Assembly: GCA_018340375.1 (NCBI GenBank)
Contig: JAFFJZ010000003.1
Coordinates: forward strand, 24,366,001 to 24,430,000
Direction: 5' to 3'
From: Gonatopus flavifemur
Lineage: Eukaryota; Arthropoda; Insecta; Hymenoptera; Dryinidae
DNA length: 64,000 nucleotides
The notes below the pieces were generated by a model. It was not told the DNA's origin. It made no database searches and worked only from the letters and a program-made list of their open reading frames with translations. Within the stretch, counting starts at the first letter, position 1, and each line of letters opens with the position of its first letter. Of this stretch, positions 23,517 to 35,999 are shown piece by piece. Position numbers and translations under genes: made by a program.

Positions 23517-23720
23517 CACTTGAAAAAAAAAGTAGTGCAACCAACCTCGCGGCGAGTTTGAATACGACGAATCTCGCCGCGATGTTGAGTCAACTGAGTA
23601 TCGATTGAAGTAAATAATGCTTATTCGATCGTTTCAATCGATATTCAGTTGATTCAACTTCGCGGCGAGATTCGTCGTATTCAAACTCACCGCGAGGTTG
23701 GCTTCATTTTTTTTCAAGTG
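23517..23720. mobile_element. D-family palindromic MITE, TA target duplication
   Basis: 204 bp. CACTTGAAAAAAAAAG and its inverse CTTTTTTTTCAAGTG-like end flank long arms (CCAACCTCGCGGCGAGTTTG and inverse). TA lies on both sides. A second copy, interrupted, is at about 48605-49047. Confidence 0.85.
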
Positions 23721-23722
23721 TA

Positions 23723-24210
23723 TGATCACTGAAGTTGAGCTTGTAACAGAATAACATACAGAACAACTATCGATCCTCCAGTTTGAACTTCGGTGGATCA
23801 TGGGTGGGAAGTAGGTAGATGAATGGGAGATGTGGATATGGGATGGATAACAAAAGCCTCGATGCTGAGGCAACAAGAGTTTGCGGAGAAATGTCTGGGT
23901 CTTTGACCATGGATGTGACAAATTTGAGATTGTGTTTCTCGAACAAACAGTAATGTTGAATCTATAAACACGCATTTTGTAAAGAATGATGATTCCGCCG
24001 GACATTTCTCAGGCGTGAGTCCGCTCTAACAGCACATCCACCGATTTCTACGTCGCATCTCCGTGGAATCTACGTGGATAGAATGTTGATGAACGAAGAT
24101 TCCACGTAGAGGCAACGTAGAAATATCCGAAAAGTTGTACAAGCGTTGTCTCTTTCCATCCACTTACTCTTCACCGATGATCCACCGAAGCCCAAAGTGG
24201 AGGATGATTG
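23723..24210. other. No gene seen
   Basis: A 123-codon minus-strand frame (23634-24005) overlaps the D element and is not credible as a gene. Short inverted words (CCACGTAGA) near 24060-24120. Confidence 0.4.
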
Positions 24211-24456
24211 CACTGTAAAAAAAAAACTTCGGGAAAATTCCAGTATCGTACTGGAAGCAATTAACCTGTACATTTGTCCTGAAAAATGAAATTCAAATTA
24301 TGAAAATTTCAGTATACATATCAGAAAATTTTTGTATTTGTACTAGAAAATTGAAGTGAAAAACATGAATTTTCATGTGAAATACAAAAAAATTCGTTAT
24401 GAACAGAAATTTTCCAGTTCCTGGGGACCGGAAAATTCCAGTTTTTTTAAACAGTG
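24211..24456. mobile_element. G-family MITE, copy 1
   Basis: Ends CACTGTAAAAAAAAAACTTC and, inverted, CACTGTTTAAAAAAACTGG. The arms carry GGGAAAATTCCAG / CCGGAAAATTCCAG. Matches the terminal pattern of copies at 28325, 29467 and 31564. Confidence 0.75.
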
Positions 24457-25589
24457 CGGTTACTCTGTACGGAATAACGTGAATCAAAGTCAAACTTATA
24501 TGGAGGACTTGGCGTTCAAAGTCTGCTACATATCCGTGATTGGTTTTGAGCTTTCCTTTGCAACAGCCTGTTGAATCTAACCTCCTTTTTAGATTGTTCC
24601 GGAGTTGTAATGGTTACTCATGTTAATATAATCCTTTCGATTTATCTGCGAATCAAGCCTCAAATCCAATACTCGAAGAGGAACCGGTAACCAATTAAGA
24701 TTCTCCTATCCTCCCTCAGGCTTGAATTTCAAAACATTGGAAACAAAAGAAAATACTCTGAATCAGTCTCATCGACATTGATCTTTTGATCGATTTGAAA
24801 TGCGCTCAACAGAATCTCCTCGTTCTCTCTCATCGTCCTCCTCACTCATCTTCTTCGATACCAAGTTATGAAAAATGAAAATTGAATTGACGACTAAACT
24901 TTCAATGATTAACAATTCAAATTCATGTCGCTAATCTGTACGCCGAGTTGAAACTCGAATTTGAAATCTAAAAGCTGAACAAATAAAATATTGTGTATTT
25001 TAAAATATCGCTCCTCGTTACTCATATTCTCATTATAAATTCTTAACGAATCTTCATCGTCTCAACCCTTCCCTCAACATCAATACGATACGAGATAATA
25101 TCGTGTCGCGATTAGTCGATTACTTATTGTACCAGGTATGCGTGGATCTCTCTATATTTCTCTTACAAAACTTACGTAATCAACTGATTTATTTCGACCG
25201 GTTTGACTTTGATATACTATACGCCCGATACGAATTCCGACAAATATCGAGAAAGATGTAGACGAGAGTGACATTTCATATCGAAATTTGTTCGGGAATT
25301 TCAGTGTTGGAAAAACACTGTATTGTTTTTCTCATTCGATTGGAATCCAAATAGAGTCCAAGGTTTCTCATTACAAAGTTATATTGAGATTTCAATTACA
25401 AGGCGGTATTTGCGGCTAACCAATCACTTCGCTCGCTTACATTCGAATTTGATTGGTTTCGCGTATTTGATTAATATTATAATTGATTGTACTAGGAATT
25501 TGAATATTCTCGACGAATGTTTAATAAATTCTCATCCGAGCTAATGGAAAGAAAAATATAACAAAGTGATTTTTTTTATAACAAATATA
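24457..25589. other. No gene seen; single-copy looking intronic DNA
   Basis: About 24900-25300 has more CG dinucleotides and fewer repeat words than its surroundings (for example GATACGAGATAATATCGTGTCG), which could mean conserved non-coding sequence. No coding frame supported. Confidence 0.35.
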
Positions 25590-25814
25590 CACTGAGAGAA
25601 TTTTATTCGAAAAATTACCGTGAAATTTCAGTGATCGAGGAAGTTTTTACAAATATTATTGTGCATTTTGTAAAATTTGTGGAAAATATCACTTTCAACT
25701 GTATCAAAACTCGTTCATTTTTACAGGCTGTACAGGAATGTTTTGAAAAATGTTTACTTGTCCTTCGATTGTTGGAAATTCACGGTAATTTTTTACAAAA
25801 AAATTCTTTCAGTG
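25590..25814. mobile_element. B-family MITE
   Basis: 225 bp with ends CACTGAGAGAATTTTATTCG and, inverted, CACTGAAAGAATTTTTTTGT. Inner arms ATTACCGTGAAATTTC and GAAATTCACGGTAAT pair. Confidence 0.8.
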
Positions 25815-28324
25815 TACGAGAACACAATGTTTTGGAACGTCAATTTGATCCAGTCATTTGAGAACAACCCTTACGGATGGACTTGTTATTTATGTTGGAA
25901 TTGGAAAAATGAGTAACTCATTGAATCCCCTGCTCAAAAACATTCATCAAATTCTACTCAAACAGATCTGAACCTATTGGAAATCGATTTGTAAATGGTT
26001 TGAATGAGTTCATGTTTGTAATCAGGTATAAATCTCATCATAAACAGTTGAATACATCACTCTAATTTTGCGAATCCGTGTTGTTCAATATCCATACGAA
26101 CACCTGTGAAAATGTTTGAATACGGAACGCTCGTCGGCACGTGTATGTCAATTCGTATGTTCGAGTCATGGTTTTATTTTCCGAAAAACTGATATTCCGT
26201 TGAGTCAGCCCAGTGAACAATATGTTGTCATCCAGAGCTCTTGGAGACCTCCCAAATATGTGTAAGAGTTCAGATAGACCTCTCAGAAGGTTAACATAAA
26301 GATATCATAATGTTATCAGATGCGTCGATTTCTGAGGAAAATAAGAAATTGCCAAAATGTTATCCAAACGAACTCTTTAAGAGGATTTTTACTGAGACCT
26401 CAGAAAATTTCTTTCATAAGAAGAATAAGGTTGATGTGGAATTTATACGTTAATATGAAAATGACGCAGTACTTTAAAAGTTATGATAAAGTGGGATTTG
26501 AGTTTCGTATATATGTCCTAGAATTGAGCAATTATTTTCCATGTTTCGTCACGTTTTATCTTTTCTCCAATCGTCATTCTAAATATTGGATTTTATTTCA
26601 TGTCTCGTTGTTCCTAATATACGAACAGATCTGTGATAGTCGAAGGACTTCAAAACAGTTTCCAATCATCTTCAAGTCTCTCCCCTGTCATTTGAGAAAA
26701 AATAGAGAACAAGCATCCAATACGTTCCAAACTAGACATCCACACGCAGGAGACATGGGTCGAATTACAGTCGTGTAAACACATGTTTTACACGCTTGTG
26801 TAACACGAACCGTTTTCTGTCGAAGCAGTTTTCTAATTTCGTATTTCAAAACTTGTTTAAAAATTTTCAAAGCATTTATCGCAAACATTCCTACGATAAA
26901 ACTCTTCTTCCACCTCGTTTTGGGGTAATCATTACGACCACAAATCAGCATTAAAAAATAACATGCATTCAAAATTTTGCAATTCGTTGATGGTTACTTT
27001 GATCGATGATAAACGATATTTTTCAATCTTCCCTCCCATCCCATCGCTGAACGAGAAAACATTCATAGGGATGTGATTTTATCGAACGGCCATTCGCGAG
27101 TTACGCAAAAAACCTCATTTTTAATTTGTTTTTCTCATTGAGCAGCCAGTACTTTCTTGAATGAGAAAAAACTGTTTCTCTTTCTGCATTTATTGAAGAA
27201 AAATGTGAGGATGAATACCTACCGTCGAGCGAGCGGAAAGACAAACATACCATCGTGAAAAACAAGAAAAATACGGAATAAAAGTATCGATAAACGATCA
27301 CATTGAATTGTCATTCTGCAATAACGCATAGACTGGATGCATATGATTTTCACAGTCATTACGATTGGTTATCGAAACGCGTACTCGTTGGAATACGGAA
27401 TTATGAGAAAAAGATCAGATGAACTGGTAGTTTAATGGATTCTTAATGATTAATGTATAGACGACAAAAAATATATCTCTGGTAAATATCGTTTGTGTTT
27501 CAAAGTATAAAATTTTATACCAAGTAAACATCAATGTTTATACACATCAATTAGAATGTGAATAAAGTACGAAACGATGAGATTCAATCTATCAACGGAG
27601 GTAAATTTATTACCGATAGCAAAAAAGGGAGAATGAAGTTTCAAGAGAAAAACCAACCTCGCTTGGTTCTTGAATCCATAGATGCAAACGCGGTGGAAGA
27701 AGAGAGGAATGCTTCATACAATGTCGAAAAATTGCTTCTAACGACAAAGCTGAGTAGATTTCGAATACCGTGTCGAATCGTGTAATAAGCCCCCGCTGGT
27801 TCAACGCGACACTTGTTTTTCACTTGAAAATTTGTTGAACTTCGGTGTATAAGGTACAAAATCATGCGAATACGAAATCTTATTGACAAAATACAGTCAG
27901 ACATGTTCCTGGTCTCGGTTTTGATCTCGATGCGGGTCTTGGTACATAATGAAATACAAAATTTGAAGATACAGGAGGGTTTTCGAATAGAGAAAATTCA
28001 TTGAGTTGTGGAAAGTTCGTCCGTTTTTTTAGCTGCTATAATTGAACTTTTGCTGCTGCAGCAAAATTTTGTATTTGGCTCAATTTCGCGAGAGTGAAGC
28101 TAACAGCTGATTGATGTAACTTTTCATAGAATTGTTTTATTCAATGTCCAAGTAGCCGAAGTGTATGGTTGAAAGCTACCGAATCAATTTTTGATATGAA
28201 AAACATTAACATTGCTGTGAATCAAAAGTTACATCAAACCGACTAGAAATTCACCCCATGGACCAAATCAGGTCAACTTTGATCCAGTCCAGGTCCTAGT
28301 AAGACATAAATGAGTTTCTACATT
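25815..28324. other. No gene supported
   Basis: Contains two moderately long open frames (26320-26778 plus, 26688-26972 minus) that overlap each other, are rich in Ile/Phe/Lys/Arg and resemble no family I know. The rest is AT-rich. Confidence 0.35.
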
Positions 28325-28589
28325 CACTGTTAGAAAAATATTTCTCGAATTTAATAATAATAATGAAGGAATTTCAAAATTTCTTTCTGGAATATAAATT
28401 AATTGCTCATTAACTTTCACAAATATGTTATTGAAATTGAGAAGAAAATTCTCAAAATTAAGAAAGAAATTCTTAATATTAGGAATTATATTATTGAATT
28501 CAATATTTCATCATGGAATTTAATAAACTGTTTATGTAGGAAACTTCATAATATTCTTATGAAGTTTCAGTCAGATTTTTCTAACAGTG
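28325..28589. mobile_element. G-family MITE, copy 2
   Basis: 265 bp, ends CACTGTTAGAAAAAT and its exact inverse ATTTTTCTAACAGTG, flanked by TT on both sides. The interior is AT-rich and palindromic (CTTCATAATATTCTTATGAAG). Confidence 0.8.
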
Positions 28590-29466
28590 TTCTTATGAAA
28601 TTTCAAAATTCACTACCGTGTTAAGGTGATACGAGTGACCTCTGAAGATGCAACTAGATTCATCAGTTAGAAAAGGACACAACGAAAACTATTCTGACGA
28701 ATTACTCGAAAACGAAGAAATGGAATCGAAATACCGCTCTGGACAGACCTCCTTAAATCAACAAAATGGTCTATACAGAGGCTGAGCGATATTTTCCTTT
28801 TATTGTCTTAATTTTTAATAATTTGTCAGAAAAGATTTGACTCGGCATTGATCTCCAGCATTGACCAGAGAGTGTTATCTTATGGGTTCACTATATTTTT
28901 ACTGTGAAAAGGACCCCGTGAATTAGGACAACCCTAATTAGGCCCCCACTGAGCTAAAGATGGCGTTACAAACCTTCGAGTTTTTACTCTAGGAGTGGCC
29001 ATTACTACAAACAATCTGGCATTCCGGGCCAGAAATAGCGTGGGATAATACTTTAACGTTCCTGGAGAATTATGAAAAAGTTTGATTCCTTTTTACAATT
29101 TATCAATTTCAAATTCCTTTCCACACAATTATTATCATCATTGATTATTGACATCAAACGTTTCTTGGAATAAATTATTTATTACCAAATGCACGGAACA
29201 ATTGAGAATTCATCCAAAATGACGATCGAGGGTAGGGATTGATTGATGAAGTGATTAATGGAACACATTGATCTCTCACATATTTTCTCATAAAATTGCA
29301 ATCACTTTTGACTCTGACAAAGTCAGTATGAAATAATCGAAGAACTGACAAAACATTCACACACGTTTTTCCTATCACTTAATTTTTGTTCCAATAGAAT
29401 TCGAGAGGTGCTTTTACCGAAGATGAAAGATTCATTGTTTCACATTCAGATGTTTATATTCGCATA
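28590..29466. other. No gene seen
   Basis: AT-rich sequence without recognisable features. Confidence 0.45.
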
Positions 29467-29695
29467 CACTGTAAAAAATAATCGGAATTTTCCTGTGTAC
29501 ATCAACTGGAAAATTCCAATCACTGATTAGGAAATCAATTTCCGATACATTTATATGAAATTTCCCATACATTTATCTGAAAATTCCAAACTTTATGGGA
29601 TTTTTCCCAACATTTTACAATAAATTTCCGGACAAGTTGGGAAAATTCCTAACGCATGTGCGTGTTAATTACTTCAATTGGAAATCTCATTCATC
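29467..29695 (-). mobile_element. G-family MITE, copy 3 (one end lost)
   Basis: Begins CACTGTAAAAAATAATCGGA after TA and is collinear with the reverse complement of 31564-31814 (AAATCAATTTC, ACATTTATATGAAATTTCCC, GGGAAAATTCCTAACGC, GTGTTAATTACTTC). The far terminus is missing. Confidence 0.75.
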
Positions 29696-30589
29696 TTATC
29701 CGACGAAGCTTACAAACGTCTTTAGTTATCATCAGAAAAGGGTAGATACTACGTATTTTCCCCATAAAGCTTATATAGCAATAAATAATAGCGGAAAATT
29801 AGTGTTGTGACAAATATATTCCATTATTTCGTATCATTTGATTACCGATCGATTATTTTTTTTATTTTTCACCAAGAAAACATTTCTTTCGAACAAATAA
29901 AACTGTTGAACCTTATAATCACTATATCATTTTAGCGCGTTTTACATCATTCCGTCTGTGGAATTTTTCATTGCGTTTAAAATTAATTAACGAATGGAGG
30001 GGGGATGGAAATGAACATGACGTGCGATCAGGGGGGTTTTGTTTAGCGTGACAGTGTGTGAGAAAGAGGAGAGGGATTTGAAAACATAATTTTAGTGACG
30101 TAATGAGTGAATGACCCCTAACCTGATGATAATTTCTAGTCGGATAAGTGCTGTTGCGATAAAATTTCCATACCTTGCATCAATTTAAAGTTTTTATTAT
30201 TCCGAAAATTGAAACTCTATATGTCAACTTATCGTAAGATTCGTATAGAAGATATCATCAAACACATCAAATGATTCTTGAGGTCTGATTTGTTTTTTTG
30301 TTTATTTTCTATAACAAAAAAACAATGCTCGCTTGTTTGGAACACACTATCAAGTTTAGAATATGTAATTCAGAATCGAGAATTTCTTGAAAATTCAGAA
30401 GTCAATTTAGAACAGAAAAACCAGAAAATTTTGTCTTGCTCTACAAATCATCCGTAGCTTTTCCATTAAAGTTTAATCGAAAGTCGACGGTAATAGTAAA
30501 CGCACAGACGTGCACTTGCCATGAAGGTAATGAAATCTATATTTCTGGAATTCGCGGCTCGTAAACTATAGTCGTATACGAGGTTGAAT
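29696..30589. other. No gene seen
   Basis: Contains a GTGACAGTGTGTGAGAAAGA / GTGACGTAATGAGTGAATGA tract at about 30046-30115, similar to short tracts near 4140, 39365 and 61009. Confidence 0.4.
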
Positions 30590-30679
30590 ATCTCTTGAAT
30601 ACCAGTATCATCCGCTGTCCCCAATAACATAGACTTTGGAATCTTTCAATTCTGCGATATATGTTATCACCTATGTAGA

Positions 30680-30845
30680 AATTGCCAGAGTTGTCAAAAG
30701 ACGTAGTACTGGCAAGGTTGTATTTGCTGGAATTCGGCAAAAACAACAATTCCTATTCAAGGTCATCACTGTTCCTCAACTGGCACCAATCGTTGGACGG
30801 ATTTCAGAAGTTATTGGTTCCCATAGACAGACAGTTCTGCTCCAG
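30680..30845 (+). repeat. Interspersed repeat V, copy 1
   Basis: The translated or nucleotide blocks (TTGCCAGAG, GGCAAGGTTGTA, GGCAAAAACAACAATT, TATTCAAGGTCATCACT, GTTCCTCAACTGGCACCA) match the reverse complement of 57125-57300 in order, so the open frames here are repeat-borne. Confidence 0.65.
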
Positions 30846-31563
30846 TACTCAATCTTCACCGTTGAGCGAAGACTCAAGTTTCAGGAAAACGGAACTGTCC
30901 CAGTATCAAACCAGAGTTGGCAACATTGTCTCACTGCGAAATTGGTCGTGAATTAGAATTCAAATCAACTTTATTTGAATAGACCCAGGCTATGCCAGTA
31001 CTGAGCCAGCGCCAACTACATGATACTCTAACAATATTGCTGTAACGTTGTTCTGATACTAAGTTGGTAGGAGATCAGAAACCAAATTCATTCTGTAGTA
31101 GTACAGTTGCTTTTGTAAGACGAGACTGAGCCAGTAGTGAACCAGAACTGATAACGCTGCGGAATACACGAAAAGACAACATAATACCAGTACCGGTGCA
31201 ACGTTGTCTTACCACGGAATCAATGGTGAATTTGAATTAAAATTAAGTCCTCAAAGACACATTACTTTTTGTGAAACAACACAGTGCCAGTACCAGACCA
31301 CAGATGACAGTGTCCATCACTGAGAAGATATGAGACTGTACTAGTATTGATACAACTCTGTTTCACTACGGAATCGATAGAGGAACGGAGTTCCAACCAA
31401 CGGTCTAGGAATAAGGCTGTTTCAATGAGATCGAGATGTGCCAGCACTAAACCAGACTCCGTAATGACGTAGAATACCGTAAAAAAACTACACTATGCCA
31501 GTATTGATACAACTTTGTCTCACTACGGAATCGATGGGAAGTGAAGTTCCAATCAACGGTCTA

Positions 31564-31814
31564 CACTGTCAAAAATTTATATGGGAAATTTCGCATAAAT
31601 ATTCAGAAGTAATTAACACATACACGCGTTAGGAATTTTCCGTATTTCACTGAATATTTACTGAAAGATGATAGTAGAAATTCCATAAAGTTTAGAATTT
31701 TTAGTTCAATTTATGGGAAATTTCATATACATTTATCAGAAATTGATTCCCTATCGCATGATTGAAATTTTCCGACTGCTGCGTATAGGCAAATTCCGAT
31801 TATTTTTCACAGTG
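31564..31814 (+). mobile_element. G-family MITE, copy 4, inserted in the tandem array
   Basis: 251 bp, ends CACTGTCAAAAATTTATATG and, inverted, CACTGTGAAAAATAATCGG, flanked by TA on both sides. Removing it with one TA restores GGTC-TA-GAGATACGACTG, which parallels the uninterrupted unit GGTC-TA-GGAATAAGGCTG at 31408-31424. Confidence 0.9.
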
Positions 31815-32020
31815 TAGAGATACGACTGTTTTTGTGAGACAGAGATGCGCCAGTACTAAGCCAGACTCCATAACAAAGTAAAATACCATAGAAAACCGAC
31901 ACTGTGCCAGTGTTGATAGAACTTTGTTTCACTATGCGGCATCTATGATGAATCGTCGGACTTCAACGGAATCATTAGAATAAATGGCAATTCGAGTAAT
32001 CCATTGTCAACTAGGAGATT

Positions 32021-32091
32021 GCCTGATGTGATAGAGGGTCAGCTTCTCACTCGCAGGACTCGGGTTTAATCCTCACTCGGTGAACTTCCAA
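32021..32091 (+). repeat. tRNA-derived SINE head, copy 2
   Basis: GCCTGATGTGATAGAGGG, TTCTCACTCGCAGGACTCGG and GGTTTAATCC line up with the minus-strand copy at 5382-5452, and both continue into GAACTTNCCAA. The B box is mutated, so it is probably inactive. Confidence 0.6.
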
Positions 32092-32099
32092 GAAATCCC

Positions 32100-34173
32100 T
32101 TTTGAAGTCCCTACTTCGAGAACGACAATGAGAACAATGTATTTGTAAGAAATTGAAAGTTTCAATTTGACGTATTCATTTTTATTATTCGAAATATGAT
32201 AACAACGCGGATAATTTCGGTTGTCGGTACTGTGCCAGTATTGAGTCGAGTCCGAATTTCCACATGGGATATTATTCTTTTGATCCCTTCCTATTTCCAA
32301 ATCAGCTCTGGCAAAACAAGTGGTTCTTTTGGAACGCCAGAGATCTCCCATGATAGGTCCTTATTAAACAGCAGCACTGACTCAGTGGTAAATGGTATTC
32401 TGGCTCCGGACCAGTACCGTCACTTCAACTGGCTCTGTAATGGTAAGTGTGGATTTGCCAGTACTGGGAACTCTGGCAACAACACTCGTCAGTATCGGCC
32501 TGTGTTTCCATTTCCACATGGGCAGATGAAAATATTTGCTTCCTGGCAAACTTCTCGATTCGAATCTATCTGATTAAAACAAGAATTAGACTCTCCATTA
32601 TTAGTAATATTCCGAAGAAAGCCTGTTCGCAAAACATTTTCGCATTACCGAACGACCGTGAATTATTGATGAATAACCATCTGATAACGAAAACAAGAGG
32701 TAGAACTGGAAGTAAAATAAACCAACGCAATCAACTGGTTCATATCCTATATCGTCACTCGATACACGGCATATTGATTTCGCGGAGATAAATAACATTG
32801 AGGATATAACGCCGAGCCGTTTCATATGCTTTCTTCAAAGTTGTTTTTCTGCAATCAGAAGAACCAACCAACTCGGTCTGTAATTGAATGTTGACGCAAG
32901 GTGCGCGGCTGTGTAATGACGCGTCGACAGATTACTTTGAAAATTTGTGGCATTCATACGAAAAATGATTATTTTATGGATCATTTCAGTTACTAACCGT
33001 ATGACGTGCGTCGTAATTGTCGTTCCTGGACGAACAATAACCGTTGCATTGTACTACCAGAGCTGCTTGTCTATCGATTGTCGCGCGTCAATTTCCATCC
33101 GTAGATTATTCGAGAAATTAGAAAAACCTTTCGATAAGAGATGGTCGATCAATGACAAACCGTGTATCGTATTACCGTCATAAATACGCAACTATAAAGT
33201 TTTACCATTAATTAAATTCTGCGATTGAGCAGGGACGAAGGTAAACAGAAAGAGAAAACAAAGTATATATGCGCACGATAAGTCATCTGTGTACGCCACT
33301 GTATGCTTTATTTCAACGATAACGAATCGGATGAAATTAAACCAACCAAGTGATATCGGGTTCAGATATAGAATCGAATCATCAATCACTCTTGTCCTGT
33401 GATACCTTTATATGTCGATCGATCGATAGGATATTTTATTGGAATTATCTATTCTTAATCGGATTTTGTAAGATCTGTATGATATCCGTTTGAATATATC
33501 GTGTCACTATAATCTTATCTAATTGGGAACGAATTTGGAATTCGCAAATTGTAACGAGAACTAAAAATCGTCGTGTGCATGAGGTGATCTTGTGCTTCGA
33601 CGTGTTTAACGATTCATTTCGCACCCTCTCATTCTTTAATTATAATCACTTTTTATTTTCGACGAAGTCGTGTTTTTCACGACGTTCGATATAAGTTTTT
33701 TCTTCTACGTACTTAGCGTATGGAATTAGTTTCATTTCGTTTGATCAATTAAAAATGATACTGCGATCGAATGGCTGCTATCAGCTTAATTAGTTCGTAT
33801 CGAATTTGAAATTTGTTATTTTAAAATTCGAATGTTTTTGATTCAACAGCTATAGAGGGTGTATTCAGATCAGATTGGCATTCCATCAATCAATGCTGAA
33901 TATTCAACTACTCGATATTATGCAATTATTGGCAAACAAACTTGGTTCATTAATGACCTAATATTATCATTCCATCGTCAACCGAATAGAATTCATCCCT
34001 CATGCGGGTTAACGTTGATTCGTTTTTCAATCTTGGCGACGCATGAATAGGTGATTTGAATGATCAAACAGAACTCTAATCGAAAATCAAATGAACGTAT
34101 AATTTGTCCAGTGCAATTTGTTCTGGTGCATACGGATGTGGCAACGTAACGCAGAATTGTTGCGAAACGGTTA
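32100..34173. other. No gene supported
   Basis: 32190-32580 has more words of the 150-bp array and long open frames derived from them. 32850-33850 looks single-copy with frequent CGAT words. No coding frame is convincing. Confidence 0.35.
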
Positions 34174-34384
34174 CACGCAGAAAAGAGGTATATATCGCCA
34201 GCCTGTGACGAATGAAATTATTTACTTGAATATAGCTCCAAAAATCCCATAATTCCTTGTAGAAATACAACTAATTATGGGACTTTTTAAAAGTAGATTC
34301 GAGTAAAAACCCTATCTGTCACAGACTGGTGCTGATCCTCAATAAATTATTATGGGACTTTTCAACACATCTGTTTTTTGCGTG
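34174..34384. mobile_element. H-family MITE, TA target duplication
   Basis: 211 bp with ends CACGCAGAAAAGAGGT and, inverted, CACGCAAAAAACAGATGT, TA on both sides, and inner inverted blocks (CCCATAATT / AATTATGGG, CTGTGAC / GTCACAG). Confidence 0.8.
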
Positions 34385-34463
34385 TATGAATGCGAGGATT
34401 CCCAGACAGCACAAATCATCATTTTGAATTCACAAAAACTTCTGAAAGAATTTCTTGAACAGT

Positions 34464-34651
34464 CCCCGTTATGACAGTAAACATGAATTCAATATGAACT
34501 CAATGAATTCAAAATGTATACATGTTGAATGCCTGAATAATTCTTCATGAACTCGTGATATGAATTCTTTCTGAAAATTCAGTTATTCATCAAGAGTTCA
34601 TTTTGAATTCAAACTATTCATAATGAATTCATGTTTACTGTCATAACGGGA
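34464..34651. mobile_element. J-family MITE, uninterrupted copy
   Basis: Perfect 26-bp arms beginning CCCGTTATGACAGTAAACAT and their inverse at 34625-34650. The outer words (GAGCTCTTTGC) are shared with the copy at 14431-14450. Confidence 0.85.
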
Positions 34652-34659
34652 GCTCTTTG

Positions 34660-34990
34660 CGGGGACTTTCATGCTGTATGGGTTTATACACGGATGATAT
34701 TTAGTTATTACTGTAGTAAAACATAACAAAAGTTGGTCACTGATGACCGGCCGATATGTGGCTCGTTTTGAATGACCAATGATTGATTCTTCACTATTGG
34801 CCGAGATCTGATCCATCACTGCACCAATCATCAAATCTATCACTAGCCGATTACTGTCTGAAATTGCTGGGCCTAAGTTATCATCCACCAGTCAACCATT
34901 GATGTTCCATAAATGGGTGCCTGATTCCAGCTATGACCCAGTCATGAGCCATTATTGGCCCGGTTCTAACCACACGCCATCAAATTCTAT
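34660..34990. repeat. GGCC-family repeat, diverged
   Basis: TTTATACACGGATGAT followed by ATGACCAATGATTGATTC, TATTGGCCGAG, GACCCAGTCATGAGCCATTA and TTGGCCCGG. Word content is like 14790-15379 and 62541-63137, and it directly abuts the J element. Ends uncertain. Confidence 0.45.
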
Positions 34991-35990
34991 TGTAATCCAT
35001 TCGATTCGCAATAGAATTCCATAGAAAATACTGAACTATGAAATCTCAGTTCTTCACATTGTAAAATGTAAATAAAATTCACGGGTCAATGAAATTTTTT
35101 CCATCCCACTCCACCGTCATTTCGTTATTCCAATCAGCCATTCGATCATTCTGTTCCATAATAAAATCAGACGAATAAATTCTCCGTGAGTGACGTTTTG
35201 ATGCGATCGCTGTTGGAGAAGGATTCTTTCATTGTCTATCGTAAATTGGAATAACCTTCATTATTTTGAGCTATTGTGTTATCTGAACAGAACACGACAT
35301 ATTTCAAAGTAACTACTTTATCCTGCGGTGCTCGTGAACGAAGACACACATATACACGTGATTTCCAACGGAAATGCCGTTTGTAACACTTCGGACGTAT
35401 ATCATTGACGCGCGAGTTTTATGAAAAGAGGAAGAACTCTTGTTCGTGATTATTACGTTACGTAAAAAAGATATTCGAATTATATATTTTCCAGAGAAAT
35501 TGTGTTAACTGAGGAATGAATTTGTCATTACCGCTTCAATCCTGTGGAAAAATTCATATCAATGATAGAGTTTATGAATACATTCATGCATGAAAAGTGA
35601 CCTAAACTATCGTGGAAAAATTCATTTTTGCGTTCAACATTATTATGCTTTTTATAGATAAAAAACTTCACAGGTCAATGAGAATTTTCATAACTGAAAC
35701 TCAAACGAATCAAAATACTGGTACACGTAGGAACGTGTTTGGATGGATTTATGTATGCAGGTGTTCTAGAAAACATTCCATGCATTTTAACACGATGTTT
35801 TTGAGGTAGAAACAAGATTTTTATGAAATTTCACGAAGCTCTTGATTCTTGAATTGTACACGATACATATTGCAATAAAATTGGCATGAACTCGAAAGGT
35901 TTAAATCAATATGAAGTACAAGATGTATGAAAATTACTAGATGTTTTCACGTTCTATTCCTAAAGTACTCTCTCGTTTTCTTTGACTTGA
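34991..35990. other. No gene seen
   Basis: AT-rich, no recognisable element or coding frame. Confidence 0.45.
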
Positions 35991-35999
35991 ATCACGGAG

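Larger units (their letters stand above)
30590..31980 (+). repeat. Degenerate tandem array of about 150-bp units
   Basis: The word family TGCAACNTTGTCTCACTACGGAATCGATGG recurs, diverged, near 30915, 31040, 31200, 31350, 31505 and 31915. Each is accompanied by CAGTATTGATAC / GCCAGTACTGAGCCAG and ACTCCGTAATGACGTAGAATACC words. Steps are about 145-155 bp once the 251-bp MITE at 31564 is removed. Flanking copies of the same words continue to about 32480. Confidence 0.7.

Noticed and set aside
26320..26972. 152-codon plus-strand and 94-codon minus-strand frames
   Set aside because: They overlap on opposite strands, have AT-driven composition and match no family. No splice sites of note.
30636..30956. 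106-codon frame
   Set aside because: Part of repeat V, found again inverted at 57125-57300, within the tandem array.
32196..32573. Exon-like segment with acceptor ATTTCCAAATCAG and donor AATG|gtaagt
   Set aside because: It is made of words of the 150-bp tandem array, so the splice-like sites are probably coincidental.
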